The notes below the pieces were generated by a model. The model saw only the letters and a list, made by a program, of their open reading frames with translations, did not search any database and was not told the origin of the DNA. From positions 1,491,251 through 1,555,250 of the forward strand of contig NZ_CM009578.1 in the NCBI RefSeq assembly GCF_002993885.1: 64,000 bases of DNA, given 5' to 3'. Of the stretch, positions 25,639-33,537 are shown piece by piece (position 1 is the first letter of the stretch; each line of letters starts with the position of its first letter). This DNA is from Sphingopyxis lindanitolerans. GTDB taxonomy: Bacteria; Pseudomonadota; Alphaproteobacteria; Sphingomonadales; Sphingomonadaceae. The translations under genes and the position numbers were made by a program.

Positions 25639-27801
25639 ATGCCCCGTACCCATTTTCGCGCGCCGCTGGCGCTGGCCCTGCTGATGACCGCGCCGACCGC
25701 CGCGCACGCGGCCGACGCGGCGGCGACCGCCGCACCGGCTCCGACCCTCGCCTATCCGGCGACGACACGCGGTGATGTCGTCGACCCGCAGTTCGGCGTC
25801 GATGTCGCCGACCCCTATCGCTGGCTGGAGGATGATGTCCGCGTGGACCCCAAGGTCGCGGCGTGGGTCGCGGCCGAGAACAAGGTCACCGACGCCTATC
25901 TCGCGACGCTGCCGGGGCGCGAGAGCTTTCAGAAGCGGATGACCGAGCTTTATAATTACGAGCGCTTTGGCCTGCCGCGCAAGGCGGGCGCCCGCTATTT
26001 CTACAGCCGCAACGACGGGTTGCAGCCGCAATCGGTGCTGTTCGTGCGCGACGGGATCAAGGGTGAAGGCCGGGTGCTGATCGACCCCAATGGCTGGGCG
26101 AAGGACGGCGCCACCGCGCTCGCCGAATGGGAACCGTCGGAGGACGGCAAGCATCTCCTCTATTCGGTGCAGGACGGCGGCACCGACTGGCGCATCGTCC
26201 GCGTCAAGGATGTCGCGACCGGCGAGGACACCGGCGACGAGATTCGCTGGGTGAAATTCTCGGGGCTGTCCTGGGCAAAGGACGGCAGCGGCTTTTACTA
26301 TTCGCGCTTCCCCGAGCCGAAGGAAGGCGAGGCCTTTCAATCGCTCAACGAAAATCACACGGTCTATTTCCACCGGCTCGGCACCCCGCAGAGCGCCGAC
26401 ACGCTGATCCACGCGACCCCCGACAAGCCGAAGCTGAACAACAGCGCGCAAGTGACCGACGACGGCAAATATCTGATCGTCACCGGGTCCGAAGGCACCG
26501 ACGAACGCTATGCGCTGACCCTTTATCCAATCGGCGCCAAGGGCGCGGGCAAACCGATCGATCTGGTCGATGATTATGCGAACAACTGGGAATATGTCGC
26601 CAACGAGGGCCCGCGCTTCACCTTCCTGACCAACAAGGACGCGCCGCGCCAGCGGCTGGTGTCGCTCGACATCCGCAAACCCGGCGCGCTGACCGAACTG
26701 GTCGCGGAGAATGAAGCGACGCTGGTCGGCGCATCGCGTGTCGGCAATCGCATCATCCTTTCCTACCTCGGCGACGCCAAGTCGGAGGCCGAGATGGTCG
26801 GGCTCGACGGCAAGCCGATCTCGACCATCCACCTTGCCGATATCGGGTCGGCATCGGGCTTTGGCGGCAATCCCAAAGACCCCGAAACCTTCTATGCCTT
26901 TTCCAGCTTCGCGACCCCGACGACGATCTACCGGCTCGATACGGTCACCGGGAAGAGCGAGGTTTTCGCGGCGCCCAAGCTGACCTTCGACCCCAGGCAA
27001 TTCTCGGTCGAGCAGCGCTTCTACAAGTCGAAGGACGGCACCGAAGTGCCGATGTTCGTCGTCATGAAAAAGGGCCTCGACCGGTCGAAGGGGTCGCCGA
27101 CCCTGCTCTATGGCTATGGCGGCTTCAACGTGTCGATGACCCCCGGCTTTTCGCCGACCAAGCTCGCGTGGATGGATGCCGGCGGCGTCTATGTCGTCGC
27201 GAACCTGCGCGGCGGCGGCGAATATGGCAAGGCATGGCACGACGCCGGCCGGCTCGACAAGAAACAGAATGTCTTCGACGATTTCATCGCCGCGGGCGAA
27301 TATCTGATCGGCCAGGGGATCACCGGCAAGGGCCAGCTCGCGATCGAGGGCGGCTCGAACGGCGGCCTGCTGATCGGCGCGGTCACCAACCAGCGCCCCG
27401 ACCTGTTCGCCGCCGCGCTGCCCGCGGTCGGCGTGATGGACATGCTGCGCTTCGACCGCTTCACCGCCGGGCGCTATTGGGTCGATGATTATGGCTATCC
27501 GTCGAAGGAGGCCGATTTCCGGACCCTGCTCGCCTATTCGCCCTATCATAATATCAAGGGCGGCACGGCCTATCCGGCGATCCTCGTCACCACGGCCGAC
27601 ACCGACGACCGCGTCGTGCCGGGCCACAGCTTCAAATATACCGCCGCGTTACAGCATGCGGACATCGGCCCCAAGCCGCACCTGATCCGTATCGAGACGC
27701 GCGCGGGACACGGGTCGGGCAAGCCGACCGACAAGATCATTGCCGAAGCCGCCGACAAATACGCCTTTGCCGCGAAATGGACCGGGTTGACCGTCGAATA
27801 G
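25639..27801 (+). CDS. Prolyl oligopeptidase family serine peptidase (S9A), exported
   Basis: Cleaves peptides after proline; 720 residues. ATG at 25639 begins a signal peptide (MPRTHFRAPLALALLMTAPTAAHA), so the enzyme is periplasmic, whereas the open frame further upstream is not conserved. The N-terminal seven-bladed propeller (about 60-440) begins DPYRWLEDD. The hydrolase domain carries Ser573 in EGGSNGGLLIGA, the aspartate in TADTDDRVVPGHSFKY and the histidine in RAGHGSGK. The oxyanion sequence RGGGEYGKAWHDAGR is also present. Stand-alone gene between repeat-rich gaps. Confidence 0.96.
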   Translation: MPRTHFRAPLALALLMTAPTAAHAADAAATAAPAPTLAYPATTRGDVVDPQFGVDVADPYRWLEDDVRVDPKVAAWVAAENKVTDAYLATLPGRESFQKRMTELYNYERFGLPRKAGARYFYSRNDGLQPQSVLFVRDGIKGEGRVLIDPNGWAKDGATALAEWEPSEDGKHLLYSVQDGGTDWRIVRVKDVATGEDTGDEIRWVKFSGLSWAKDGSGFYYSRFPEPKEGEAFQSLNENHTVYFHRLGTPQSADTLIHATPDKPKLNNSAQVTDDGKYLIVTGSEGTDERYALTLYPIGAKGAGKPIDLVDDYANNWEYVANEGPRFTFLTNKDAPRQRLVSLDIRKPGALTELVAENEATLVGASRVGNRIILSYLGDAKSEAEMVGLDGKPISTIHLADIGSASGFGGNPKDPETFYAFSSFATPTTIYRLDTVTGKSEVFAAPKLTFDPRQFSVEQRFYKSKDGTEVPMFVVMKKGLDRSKGSPTLLYGYGGFNVSMTPGFSPTKLAWMDAGGVYVVANLRGGGEYGKAWHDAGRLDKKQNVFDDFIAAGEYLIGQGITGKGQLAIEGGSNGGLLIGAVTNQRPDLFAAALPAVGVMDMLRFDRFTAGRYWVDDYGYPSKEADFRTLLAYSPYHNIKGGTAYPAILVTTADTDDRVVPGHSFKYTAALQHADIGPKPHLIRIETRAGHGSGKPTDKIIAEAADKYAFAAKWTGLTVE

Positions 27802-27830
27802 GCCGCTGGAGAGTCTTCGGTTGGAAAAGG

Positions 27831-27921
27831 CTGTGTCCCCGCGAAGGCGGGGACACATCTCCTGCCGGTTCCATCTTGCGCCCACCGGAGATGGGCTCCC
27901 GCCTTCGCGGGAGCACACGGC
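27831..27921. repeat. Family E palindromic repeat
   Basis: TGTGTCCCCGCGAAGGCGGG with its continuation faces GGGCTCCCGCCTTCGCGGGA in inverted orientation across about 45 bases that include CATCTCC and GGAGATG arms. It lies between convergent genes and may serve as a transcription stop for both. A related unit is at 17848-17934. Confidence 0.7.
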
Positions 27922-27960
27922 TATTTTATTTTACGCCCACGAGGAGTGGCGTCGCTCCGC

Positions 27961-28260
27961 TTATTTGGGAGGCAGGCGGTCGCGGATCTCGCCCAGCCGG
28001 TCGTTGATGCTGAAGATCACCATGTAGATTTCGATGATGATGCGCCACACCAGCGTGCCGAAGGCAAGGGCGATGATCGCGACCAGCAGCGTGCCGAGAC
28101 CGGTCGTCGCCGAATAGGACATCATCTGGATCGCGCCGAAGATCGACATGAGGCAGGCGAGCACGATGCCGATCAACCCGAGCCAATAAACGACCCTGAG
28201 GACGGTCGGCGCGACCATCTTGTCGAACTTGAAGAGATCACCGATTTCAAAACCGTTCAT
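27961..28260 (-). CDS. DUF4282 membrane protein
   Basis: 99-residue membrane protein with two long hydrophobic segments (about 18-45 and 54-84). N-terminus FEIGDLFKFDKMVAPTVLRVVYWLGL fits the DUF4282 family; the conserved WRIIIEIYMVIFSINDRLGEIRDRL tail follows. The ATG at 28260 is used because longer frames upstream are non-coding. It is convergent with the peptidase gene and divergent from the methionine sulfoxide reductase gene. Function unknown; such proteins are small inner-membrane proteins. Confidence 0.85.
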   Translation of the reverse strand: MNGFEIGDLFKFDKMVAPTVLRVVYWLGLIGIVLACLMSIFGAIQMMSYSATTGLGTLLVAIIALAFGTLVWRIIIEIYMVIFSINDRLGEIRDRLPPK

Positions 28261-28419
28261 TATCTTCCCCCTTGTTGCGATACTCCGACACTCGCATCGC
28301 GGCCCCTGCCCCGACGCCGTAGAGGAAGGTTGCATGTTTTCGGCCGAATAGGAAGCCCAGGCCCGAATCGGGGGAAGAGCGTTGCAAAAACCCGCCCCGA
28401 CACCGACATAGGCGGCATC

Positions 28420-28908
28420 ATGTCCCATGCCCTTTCCTTTACCGCCACCGACCCCGCCGCCCTCTGGGCCGAGGCCGCCGACGCCGCCGCCGCGCTCGTC
28501 GACGGCGAGCCCGATGGCATCGCGAACATGGCGAATGTCGCGGCGCTGATCTGGCAGGCGATCCCCGACCTCAACTGGGCGGGCTTCTATCGCTTCGACG
28601 GCACCGAACTCGTCCTCGGTCCGTTTCAGGGCAAGGCCGCGTGCATCCGCATCGCGCTCGACAAGGGCGTTTGCGGCGCCGCGGCGCGGCTTCGCGAAAC
28701 CCAGCGGGTGGCGGACGTCTTCGCCTTTCCCGGCCATATCGCCTGCGACGCCGACAGCCGCAGCGAACTCGTCGTGCCGATCGTCGCGGATGGCCGGCTG
28801 ATCGGCGTGCTCGACCTCGACAGCCCGCACCCATCGCGTTTCACCGACGAGGATCAAGCCGGCGCCGAGGCGCTGATCGCCCGGATCGCCGCGGCGCTGA
28901 TGCCCTGA
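28420..28908 (+). CDS. msrC: Free methionine-(R)-sulfoxide reductase (GAF fold)
   Basis: Reduces free L-methionine (R)-sulfoxide in the cytosol, using thioredoxin; 162 residues. GAF-domain enzyme with the three redox cysteines of the fRMsr family at 75, 85 and 109 (KAACIRIAL, KGVCGAAAR, HIACDADS), plus the family stretch SRSELVVPI and GVLDLDSP. Start ATG at 28420 follows a 159-bp gap from the divergent DUF4282 gene. Identification by the cysteine pattern is good; it is a single-domain protein. Confidence 0.92.
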   Translation: MSHALSFTATDPAALWAEAADAAAALVDGEPDGIANMANVAALIWQAIPDLNWAGFYRFDGTELVLGPFQGKAACIRIALDKGVCGAAARLRETQRVADVFAFPGHIACDADSRSELVVPIVADGRLIGVLDLDSPHPSRFTDEDQAGAEALIARIAAALMP

Positions 28909-29004
28909 CCGCCACGCCCTTCCCTCTTGGCGGGGAAGAAGTGATGGCCCAAATTGGGACGCTAAACTCACGGTTAACGGATTCGCGAAAATCGGCCTGA
29001 TTTG

Positions 29005-29019
29005 CTAACAAGCTGTTAA
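29005..29019 (+). promoter_or_regulatory. CtrA-like motif upstream of glycine-zipper gene
   Basis: CTAACAAGCTGTTAA has the spacing of the CtrA box TTAA-N7-TTAA with one mismatch in the first half (CTAA). It is 58 bases before the ATG at 29077, and another GTTAAC lies at about 28972. CtrA binding is inference; the window has no ctrA gene. Confidence 0.35.
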
Positions 29020-29076
29020 CCAATCGCTTGTCGCCGCGCGGCGCGGACGACTGGGCGGGGTAGCAGGGAGCTTGGC

Positions 29077-29922
29077 ATGCGGACGATTTTGCTTCTGGGC
29101 ATAGCGGCGGGAACCCTCCTGCTGGCAAGCCACGCGAACAGCGCCGAACCCGCCGCGCCCCCAACGACGCTCGACTACGGCAGCCCGTCGGCGCCCGACG
29201 CGCGCGTCTATACCGGCTATCCCGACCGCATCCCGAGCGAGGTCGACTATCGCGAAGTCGGCGGCACCTATGATGCCGAGGGTCGCTGGACCGGCACCTG
29301 GAACGGCTCCTATGAAGCGCCCGACGGCCGCCGCTACGACGGCACCTACGAAGGAACGGTCGAGGGCCGCCCGGGCGCGGACTATCCGCCGCCGCCCGAA
29401 TATGATCCTTATTATGACGGCGCCTATCGCGGGGGATATGATGGGCAGGACGCACAGATGGCGCGGCGCTGTGGCCGGGGGGGCACGGTGACCGGAGCGG
29501 TTGTCGGCGGAGTCGTGGGGGGCCTCGTCGGCAACCGCGTCGCCGGGCACGGCGACCGCACCGCGGGGACGCTGATCGGCGGCGGCGCCGGCGCTCTCGC
29601 CGGCGCCGCGGTCGGCAACGGGGCCGACAGAAAGGCATGCGACGAATGGTGGGCCGGCCGCGAGCGCTATCGGCATGGCGGCTATCCGGGTGGCCCTTAT
29701 CAGGGCGGCTATGCCCAGAGCTACAGCTATGGCGGCTACGGTTACGGCTATGGCTATTACACTCCGGGCGTCGTCGTCACGACGATCATCTCCGGCGCGC
29801 CGGTCGTGACCGAAAGGGTCGTGACCAGCACCCGCACCTATTATGAAAATGTTCCGGTGCGCAAACGCACCGTCGCCAAGCGCAAATGGAAGCCGAAACC
29901 CAAGCCGCGCTGTGGCTGCTGA
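29077..29922 (+). CDS. Glycine-zipper (2TM) surface protein
   Basis: 281-residue exported protein of unknown function. Signal peptide residues 1-23 (ending SHANSA). Middle region 50-130 is rich in Tyr, Gly, Asp and Pro (EVGGTYDAEGRWTGTWNGSYEAPDGRRYDGTYEG, a repeated Y/W-G-T pattern). A glycine-zipper, TVTGAVVGGVVGGLVGNRVAG then GTLIGGGAGALAGAAVGNGAD, spans about 146-190. The C-terminal part has a GYGYGYGYY tract and a basic tail (KRTVAKRKWKPKPKPRCGC). Such proteins are outer-membrane associated in many proteobacteria. The CtrA-like site lies upstream. Confidence 0.75.
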   Translation: MRTILLLGIAAGTLLLASHANSAEPAAPPTTLDYGSPSAPDARVYTGYPDRIPSEVDYREVGGTYDAEGRWTGTWNGSYEAPDGRRYDGTYEGTVEGRPGADYPPPPEYDPYYDGAYRGGYDGQDAQMARRCGRGGTVTGAVVGGVVGGLVGNRVAGHGDRTAGTLIGGGAGALAGAAVGNGADRKACDEWWAGRERYRHGGYPGGPYQGGYAQSYSYGGYGYGYGYYTPGVVVTTIISGAPVVTERVVTSTRTYYENVPVRKRTVAKRKWKPKPKPRCGC

Positions 29923-30105
29923 TCGTCCCGGACAGGTCTGGTCGCCTTCATCTGGTTCCGAACGGGCTCGTCATCTCCGGGGTGGCGGGCCCTTTCGCTT
30001 CATCGCGCCCCGAAGCCGGTTCAGCGCCGCGAAAGCATGATGCGCCTAGCACGGCGTCATTGCGGGCCGGATCATCCTTGGCCCTGCGGGTGGGAGTGCC
30101 CCTCG

Positions 30106-30660
30106 ATGCGTAAATTCACCAGTCTTGCGACCGCCACGGCGATCGTTCTGTCTTCGGTGGCCGCCGTTCCCGCCGAAGCACGCAGTCGCCACGGCCACGG
30201 CGGCTGGGGCTATCGCGACCGCGATCATATCAGCGCCGGCGAAGTCGTCGGCGGGCTGCTGATCCTCGGCACCATCGCCGCGGTGATCGGCGCCGCGAGC
30301 AAGGACAAGGCAGATCGCCGCGACCGCGACTATCCCTATGAGCCGCCCTATCGCGAGCCGCGCCAGGATGCGCCGAACTATGAACCGCGCGGCGATGATG
30401 ATGGGGGAGCCTATGGCAGCGGCACCACCGAAGTCCGTCCCTATGGCAATGACGATGCCGAAACCCGCGCCTCCGATGCCTGTAGCTGGGCAGTCGAAGG
30501 CGAGATGGGCGACGACGCCCGCGTCGACAATATCACCGGCACCGAACCCAACAATGGCGGCTGGTATGTGACCGGCACCGCCTCCCGGCTCGGCGGCGAG
30601 GTGAAGAGCTTTGGTTGCAGTTATCGGAACGGGCGCGTCGTCGACGTCAATTTCAACTGA
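30106..30660 (+). CDS. Exported protein, paralogue 1 of a tandem pair
   Basis: 184 residues, function unknown. ATG 30106 begins a signal peptide (MRKFTSLATATAIVLSSVAAVPAEA). It shares with the next gene an ISAGExxxGxxxxGxxAA stretch (residues 42-62 here), a low-complexity Asp/Arg/Tyr-rich middle, and a C-terminal FGCSYRNGRVVDVNF end; the cysteines in ASDACSW and SFGCSY are conserved in the pair (one in each half). Both genes are exactly 555 bases long. Likely a periplasmic or surface protein. A terminator at 30704-30739 separates them. Confidence 0.72.
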   Translation: MRKFTSLATATAIVLSSVAAVPAEARSRHGHGGWGYRDRDHISAGEVVGGLLILGTIAAVIGAASKDKADRRDRDYPYEPPYREPRQDAPNYEPRGDDDGGAYGSGTTEVRPYGNDDAETRASDACSWAVEGEMGDDARVDNITGTEPNNGGWYVTGTASRLGGEVKSFGCSYRNGRVVDVNFN

Positions 30661-30661
30661 C

Positions 30662-30739
30662 GAGGCGCGCGTCCCGCGCACTGATGAGGCGCGCGTCCCG
30701 CGCAAGGCCCTTCGCTTCGCGGCGAGGGGCCTTTTCTTT
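30662..30739 (+). terminator. Tandem 19-base repeat and Rho-independent terminator
   Basis: GAGGCGCGCGTCCCGCGCA occurs at 30662-30680 and again at 30686-30704, right after the stop codon. The terminator proper is AAGGCCC (30704-30710) with GGGCCTT (30727-30733), followed by TTCTTT. The tandem unit itself contains GCGCGCG/CGCGC self-complementary stretches that may form additional stems. Confidence 0.75.
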
Positions 30740-30868
30740 ATGAACGCCAGCAAAACCAAGGCTGAACGCCAGATAAGCGGCGGGTTCAGGGCCGCGTCAC
30801 CGCCGAATCGGTAGAAGGATATCAACAGGCCGCAACGGGTGCCGCCTGCGCACTTTGGAGACCGAACC

Positions 30869-31423
30869 ATGGCTATGAAAGCTAGCTTCACCAAGGCCGC
30901 GATTGGTGCGGCCACCGCCGGCGCAATGTTGATGAGCGCCGTCCCCGCCAACGCGCGCGACCGCCATGATCGCGACGGAATCAGCGCGGGCGAGATCATC
31001 GCCGGTGCCGTCGTTATCGGCGGCCTCGCCGCGATCCTGTCGGCATCGGACAATGACCGCTACAACGATCGCTATGGCGATCGTTATGATGGCCGTTACA
31101 ACGACCGCTATCGCGGCCGCTACGACAATGACCCGCGCTACGGCTATGGCTATGACTATAATCGCTATGGCAACAGCCGCAGCGCCGTCAGCCAGTGCGT
31201 GAACGCGGTCGAGCGCGGCTCCAGCCGTTATGGCCGCACCGACGTCACCCAGGTGACGAGCATCGACCGCAAGCGCGACGGCTACAAGGTCAAGGGCCGC
31301 GTCGTCGTCCGCGACGGCTATGGCGGTCGCTGGGGTCGTGGCGGCTCCTATGACAAGGGTAAGTTCAGCTGCGACATCCGCTATGGCCGCGTCGTCGACG
31401 TCGACTATTCGGGTCTGCGATAG
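30869..31423 (+). CDS. Exported protein, paralogue 2 of a tandem pair
   Basis: 184 residues, function unknown. ATG 30869; signal peptide MAMKASFTKAAIGAATAGAMLMSAVPANA. Hydrophobic zipper-like DGISAGEIIAGAVVIGGLAAILSA resembles the one in the preceding gene. The middle (residues 68-115) is a Tyr/Arg/Asp/Gly-rich tract of NDRYGDRYDGRYNDRY-like repeats. The C-terminal domain with cysteines in SQCVNAVERG and KFSCDIRYGRVVDVDY is the part best shared with its neighbour. The two genes look like an old duplication that diverged mostly in the middle. Followed by a strong terminator. Confidence 0.72.
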   Translation: MAMKASFTKAAIGAATAGAMLMSAVPANARDRHDRDGISAGEIIAGAVVIGGLAAILSASDNDRYNDRYGDRYDGRYNDRYRGRYDNDPRYGYGYDYNRYGNSRSAVSQCVNAVERGSSRYGRTDVTQVTSIDRKRDGYKVKGRVVVRDGYGGRWGRGGSYDKGKFSCDIRYGRVVDVDYSGLR

Positions 31424-31430
31424 GAACCTA

Positions 31431-31466
31431 AAAAGCCCCTCCTCGAAAGAGGAGGGGCTTTTCTTT
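31431..31466 (+). terminator. Rho-independent terminator with GAAA tetraloop
   Basis: AAAAGCCCCTCCTC (31431-31444), loop GAAA, GAGGAGGGGCTTTT (31449-31462) and TCTTT: a 14-bp perfect stem closed by a GNRA loop, immediately after the second paralogue and 27 bases before the peptidase ATG. Confidence 0.95.
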
Positions 31467-31492
31467 GACGGCGCGGCACGCCATTATGCCCC

Positions 31493-32812
31493 ATGCTTCG
31501 CCACATATTTGCAGCCGCGCTGCTCCTCGCCACACCGACCATCGCCGTCGCCAGCGACGAAACCCCCGCCGCCGATCCGGCGCGACTGAAGGCGCTCGTC
31601 GAAAAGCTCGTCTCGTTCGGCACCCGCCATACGTTGTCATCGACGACCGATCCCAAGCGCGGCATCGGCGCCGCGCGCAACTGGGGCGCCGCCGAATTTG
31701 CCCGCCTGTCGAAAGCGTGCGGCGGCTGCCTGGCCGTCGAGCGGATCAGCGACCGCTTTGAGGGGCCGCGCGCGCCCGACGGCGTGATCGTCGAAGATGT
31801 GCTCGCGATCCAAAAGGGTAGCGACCCCGACCGCGTGATCATGATCGCCGGCCATATCGACAGCCGGGTGACCGATGTGATGAACATCACCGCCGACGCC
31901 CCCGGCGCCAATGACGACGGATCGGGCACCGCGCTGGTGCTCGAGGCGGCGCGGCTGCTGTCGCAGCACCAGCATCGCGCGACGATCGTCTATGCGCTGC
32001 TGTCGGGCGAGGAACAGGGATTGTGGGGCGGCAAGCTGCTCGCGCGCCATGCGAAGGAAAAGGGCTGGCAGGTCGTCGCGATGCTCAACAATGATATCGT
32101 CGGCAACACGCGCGGGACCGACGGCACGATCGTCGACAATCGCGTCCGCGTGTTCAGCGAAGGCATCCGCATGTCGGAAGATCTGGCGGCGCAACTTGCC
32201 CGGCGCGGCATCGGCGGCGAGGACGACGGCCCGTCGCGCGCGCTCGCCAAGGCGGCGGTGCGCGCCGGGGAGCGCAATCCCGCGATCGGGCTGGAGGTGG
32301 TCGCGGTGCGCCGCCCCGACCGTTTCCGCCGCGGCGGCGACCATATTCCATCGCTCGAACTCGGCTATCCGGCGATCCGCTTCACGGTCGGGATCGAGAA
32401 TTACGACCAGCAGCACCAGGATCTGCGAACCGAAAACGGCCGCAGATATGGCGATACCGTCGATGCGATGGACTTTCCCTATCTGGCGCGCGTCACCGCG
32501 CTCAACGCCGCGCTGATCACCGAACTCGCCGATGCGCCGCCGGCGCCGACGGAGGTCGGGATCGACGGCGCGCTCAGTTCGAACACGACGGTGCGCTGGA
32601 CACCGGTCGAGGACGCCGCCGCCTATCGCGTCCATTGGCGCCGCGCCGATCGCAGCGACTGGTCCGATTCGCGGCTCGTTCCAGCGACGTCGGGCACCGA
32701 GCTGATTCTTCCCGGAGTCGTCGTCGATGATAATTTCTTTGGCGTTTCAGCCGTTTCCGACGATGGCCGCGAAAGCATCGTGACCTTCGGCGGGCTTCCG
32801 CTCGTCCGCTAA
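31493..32812 (+). CDS. M28 family zinc aminopeptidase, exported
   Basis: Exported di-zinc aminopeptidase, 439 residues. Signal peptide residues 1-20. M28 ligands are visible: H in AGHIDSR near 121, D in GANDDGSGTA near 139, E/E in LSGEEQGLW near 171, D in MLNNDIVGN near 199, and H in the last stretch GGDHIPSLELGYPAIRF near 285. The catalytic domain ends about 345; residues 350-439 form a fibronectin-like domain (TTVRWTPVEDAAAYRVHWRR) typical of extracellular peptidases. Only 27 bases lie between the upstream terminator and the ATG, so the promoter is likely to overlap that terminator. Confidence 0.9.
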   Translation: MLRHIFAAALLLATPTIAVASDETPAADPARLKALVEKLVSFGTRHTLSSTTDPKRGIGAARNWGAAEFARLSKACGGCLAVERISDRFEGPRAPDGVIVEDVLAIQKGSDPDRVIMIAGHIDSRVTDVMNITADAPGANDDGSGTALVLEAARLLSQHQHRATIVYALLSGEEQGLWGGKLLARHAKEKGWQVVAMLNNDIVGNTRGTDGTIVDNRVRVFSEGIRMSEDLAAQLARRGIGGEDDGPSRALAKAAVRAGERNPAIGLEVVAVRRPDRFRRGGDHIPSLELGYPAIRFTVGIENYDQQHQDLRTENGRRYGDTVDAMDFPYLARVTALNAALITELADAPPAPTEVGIDGALSSNTTVRWTPVEDAAAYRVHWRRADRSDWSDSRLVPATSGTELILPGVVVDDNFFGVSAVSDDGRESIVTFGGLPLVR

Positions 32813-32903
32813 TTGTCAAACACGCTATACGAAAATTTACCTTCGCGCGTTAAGCCATGGTGGGGGCCAAAATAACCGCCTGGCGTGGGAGCAGGCGGAA
32901 ACA

Positions 32904-33347
32904 ATGGGTCGCACCATGCCTAGTCCCGAGGCCACCGCCTCACCCACCCCTGCCGGAAAGCGCCAGCCGCGCCAATCGCGGCTGGTGAAGGCGACACTCG
33001 GCTGTCAGCGGCTCGGTTCGTTCGACGTCACCATCCGCAACGTGTCCGAGACCGGCCTCGGCGGCCAGGGGCCGCACATCCTGCAGATCGGCGAGCGCTT
33101 GACGGTACTGCTGCCCGGCCACGAGCCGATGGCGGGTACGGTGCGCTGGGTCGTCGGCAAGCGCTTTGGTCTCGAAACCGACAGGCCGATCGAAATCGCC
33201 CACCTGCGCGCGGCGCGCAGCGATGAACTGCGCTCCGCCGACAGCATGGCCGACTTCCAGATCGTCCCGCCGCCGAAGCTCGACACCTGGCGTCCGGGGC
33301 TGACGCAGGCCACCCGATTGCCGGGGCATTACGGGCGGAAGCGGTGA
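32904..33347 (+). CDS. PilZ domain protein (cyclic di-GMP binding)
   Basis: 147 residues; binds cyclic di-GMP through its PilZ domain. Start ATG 32904 (MGRTMPSPEATA), alternative ATG 32916. The binding pieces are the RQPRQSR arginine stretch near 21-27 and NVSETGLGG near 47-55, matching the R-x3-R and D/N-x-S-x2-G motifs. The rest of the PilZ barrel (GERLTVLLPGHEPMAGTVRWVVGKRFGLET) follows to residue about 95, and the tail is unusual and basic. Together with the diguanylate cyclase at 2242-3387 it shows cyclic di-GMP signalling, although they are far apart. It ends at a repeat that includes a terminator-like stem. Confidence 0.85.
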   Translation: MGRTMPSPEATASPTPAGKRQPRQSRLVKATLGCQRLGSFDVTIRNVSETGLGGQGPHILQIGERLTVLLPGHEPMAGTVRWVVGKRFGLETDRPIEIAHLRAARSDELRSADSMADFQIVPPPKLDTWRPGLTQATRLPGHYGRKR

Positions 33348-33357
33348 ACCGATAACC

Positions 33358-33519
33358 GCCGCTTTGGGGTGGGCAGCGGCTTTTCAATGTCGTCATGCTG
33401 AACTTGTTTCAGCATCCATGGCCTGCGCTCGCGCCTTGCGCTGCGCCGAAGGAGACGGTGGGCCATGGACCCTGAAACAAGTTCAGGGTGACGATGAAGA
33501 GTAGGGCGGCTTCCGGTCG
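33358..33519. repeat. Composite family A repeat (copy A1) with terminator-like stem
   Basis: Opens with GCCGCT-loop-AGCGGC followed by TTTT (33358-33384), then CGTCATGCTGAACTTGTTTC (33391-33410) and its facing arm near AAACAAGTTCAGGGTGACG (33475-33493), with CCATGGCC near both inner ends, and closes at GGCTTCCGGTCG (33508-33519). Related copies: 37440-37571 (inverted), 48474-48634. The first stem probably terminates the PilZ gene. Confidence 0.8.
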
Positions 33520-33537
33520 AAGCCTGCCGCGCGCCCC

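Noticed and set aside
30611..30814. Open frame containing the repeat TDEARVPR
   Set aside because: It consists of the tandem DNA repeat and terminator region; no ribosome site and no domain.
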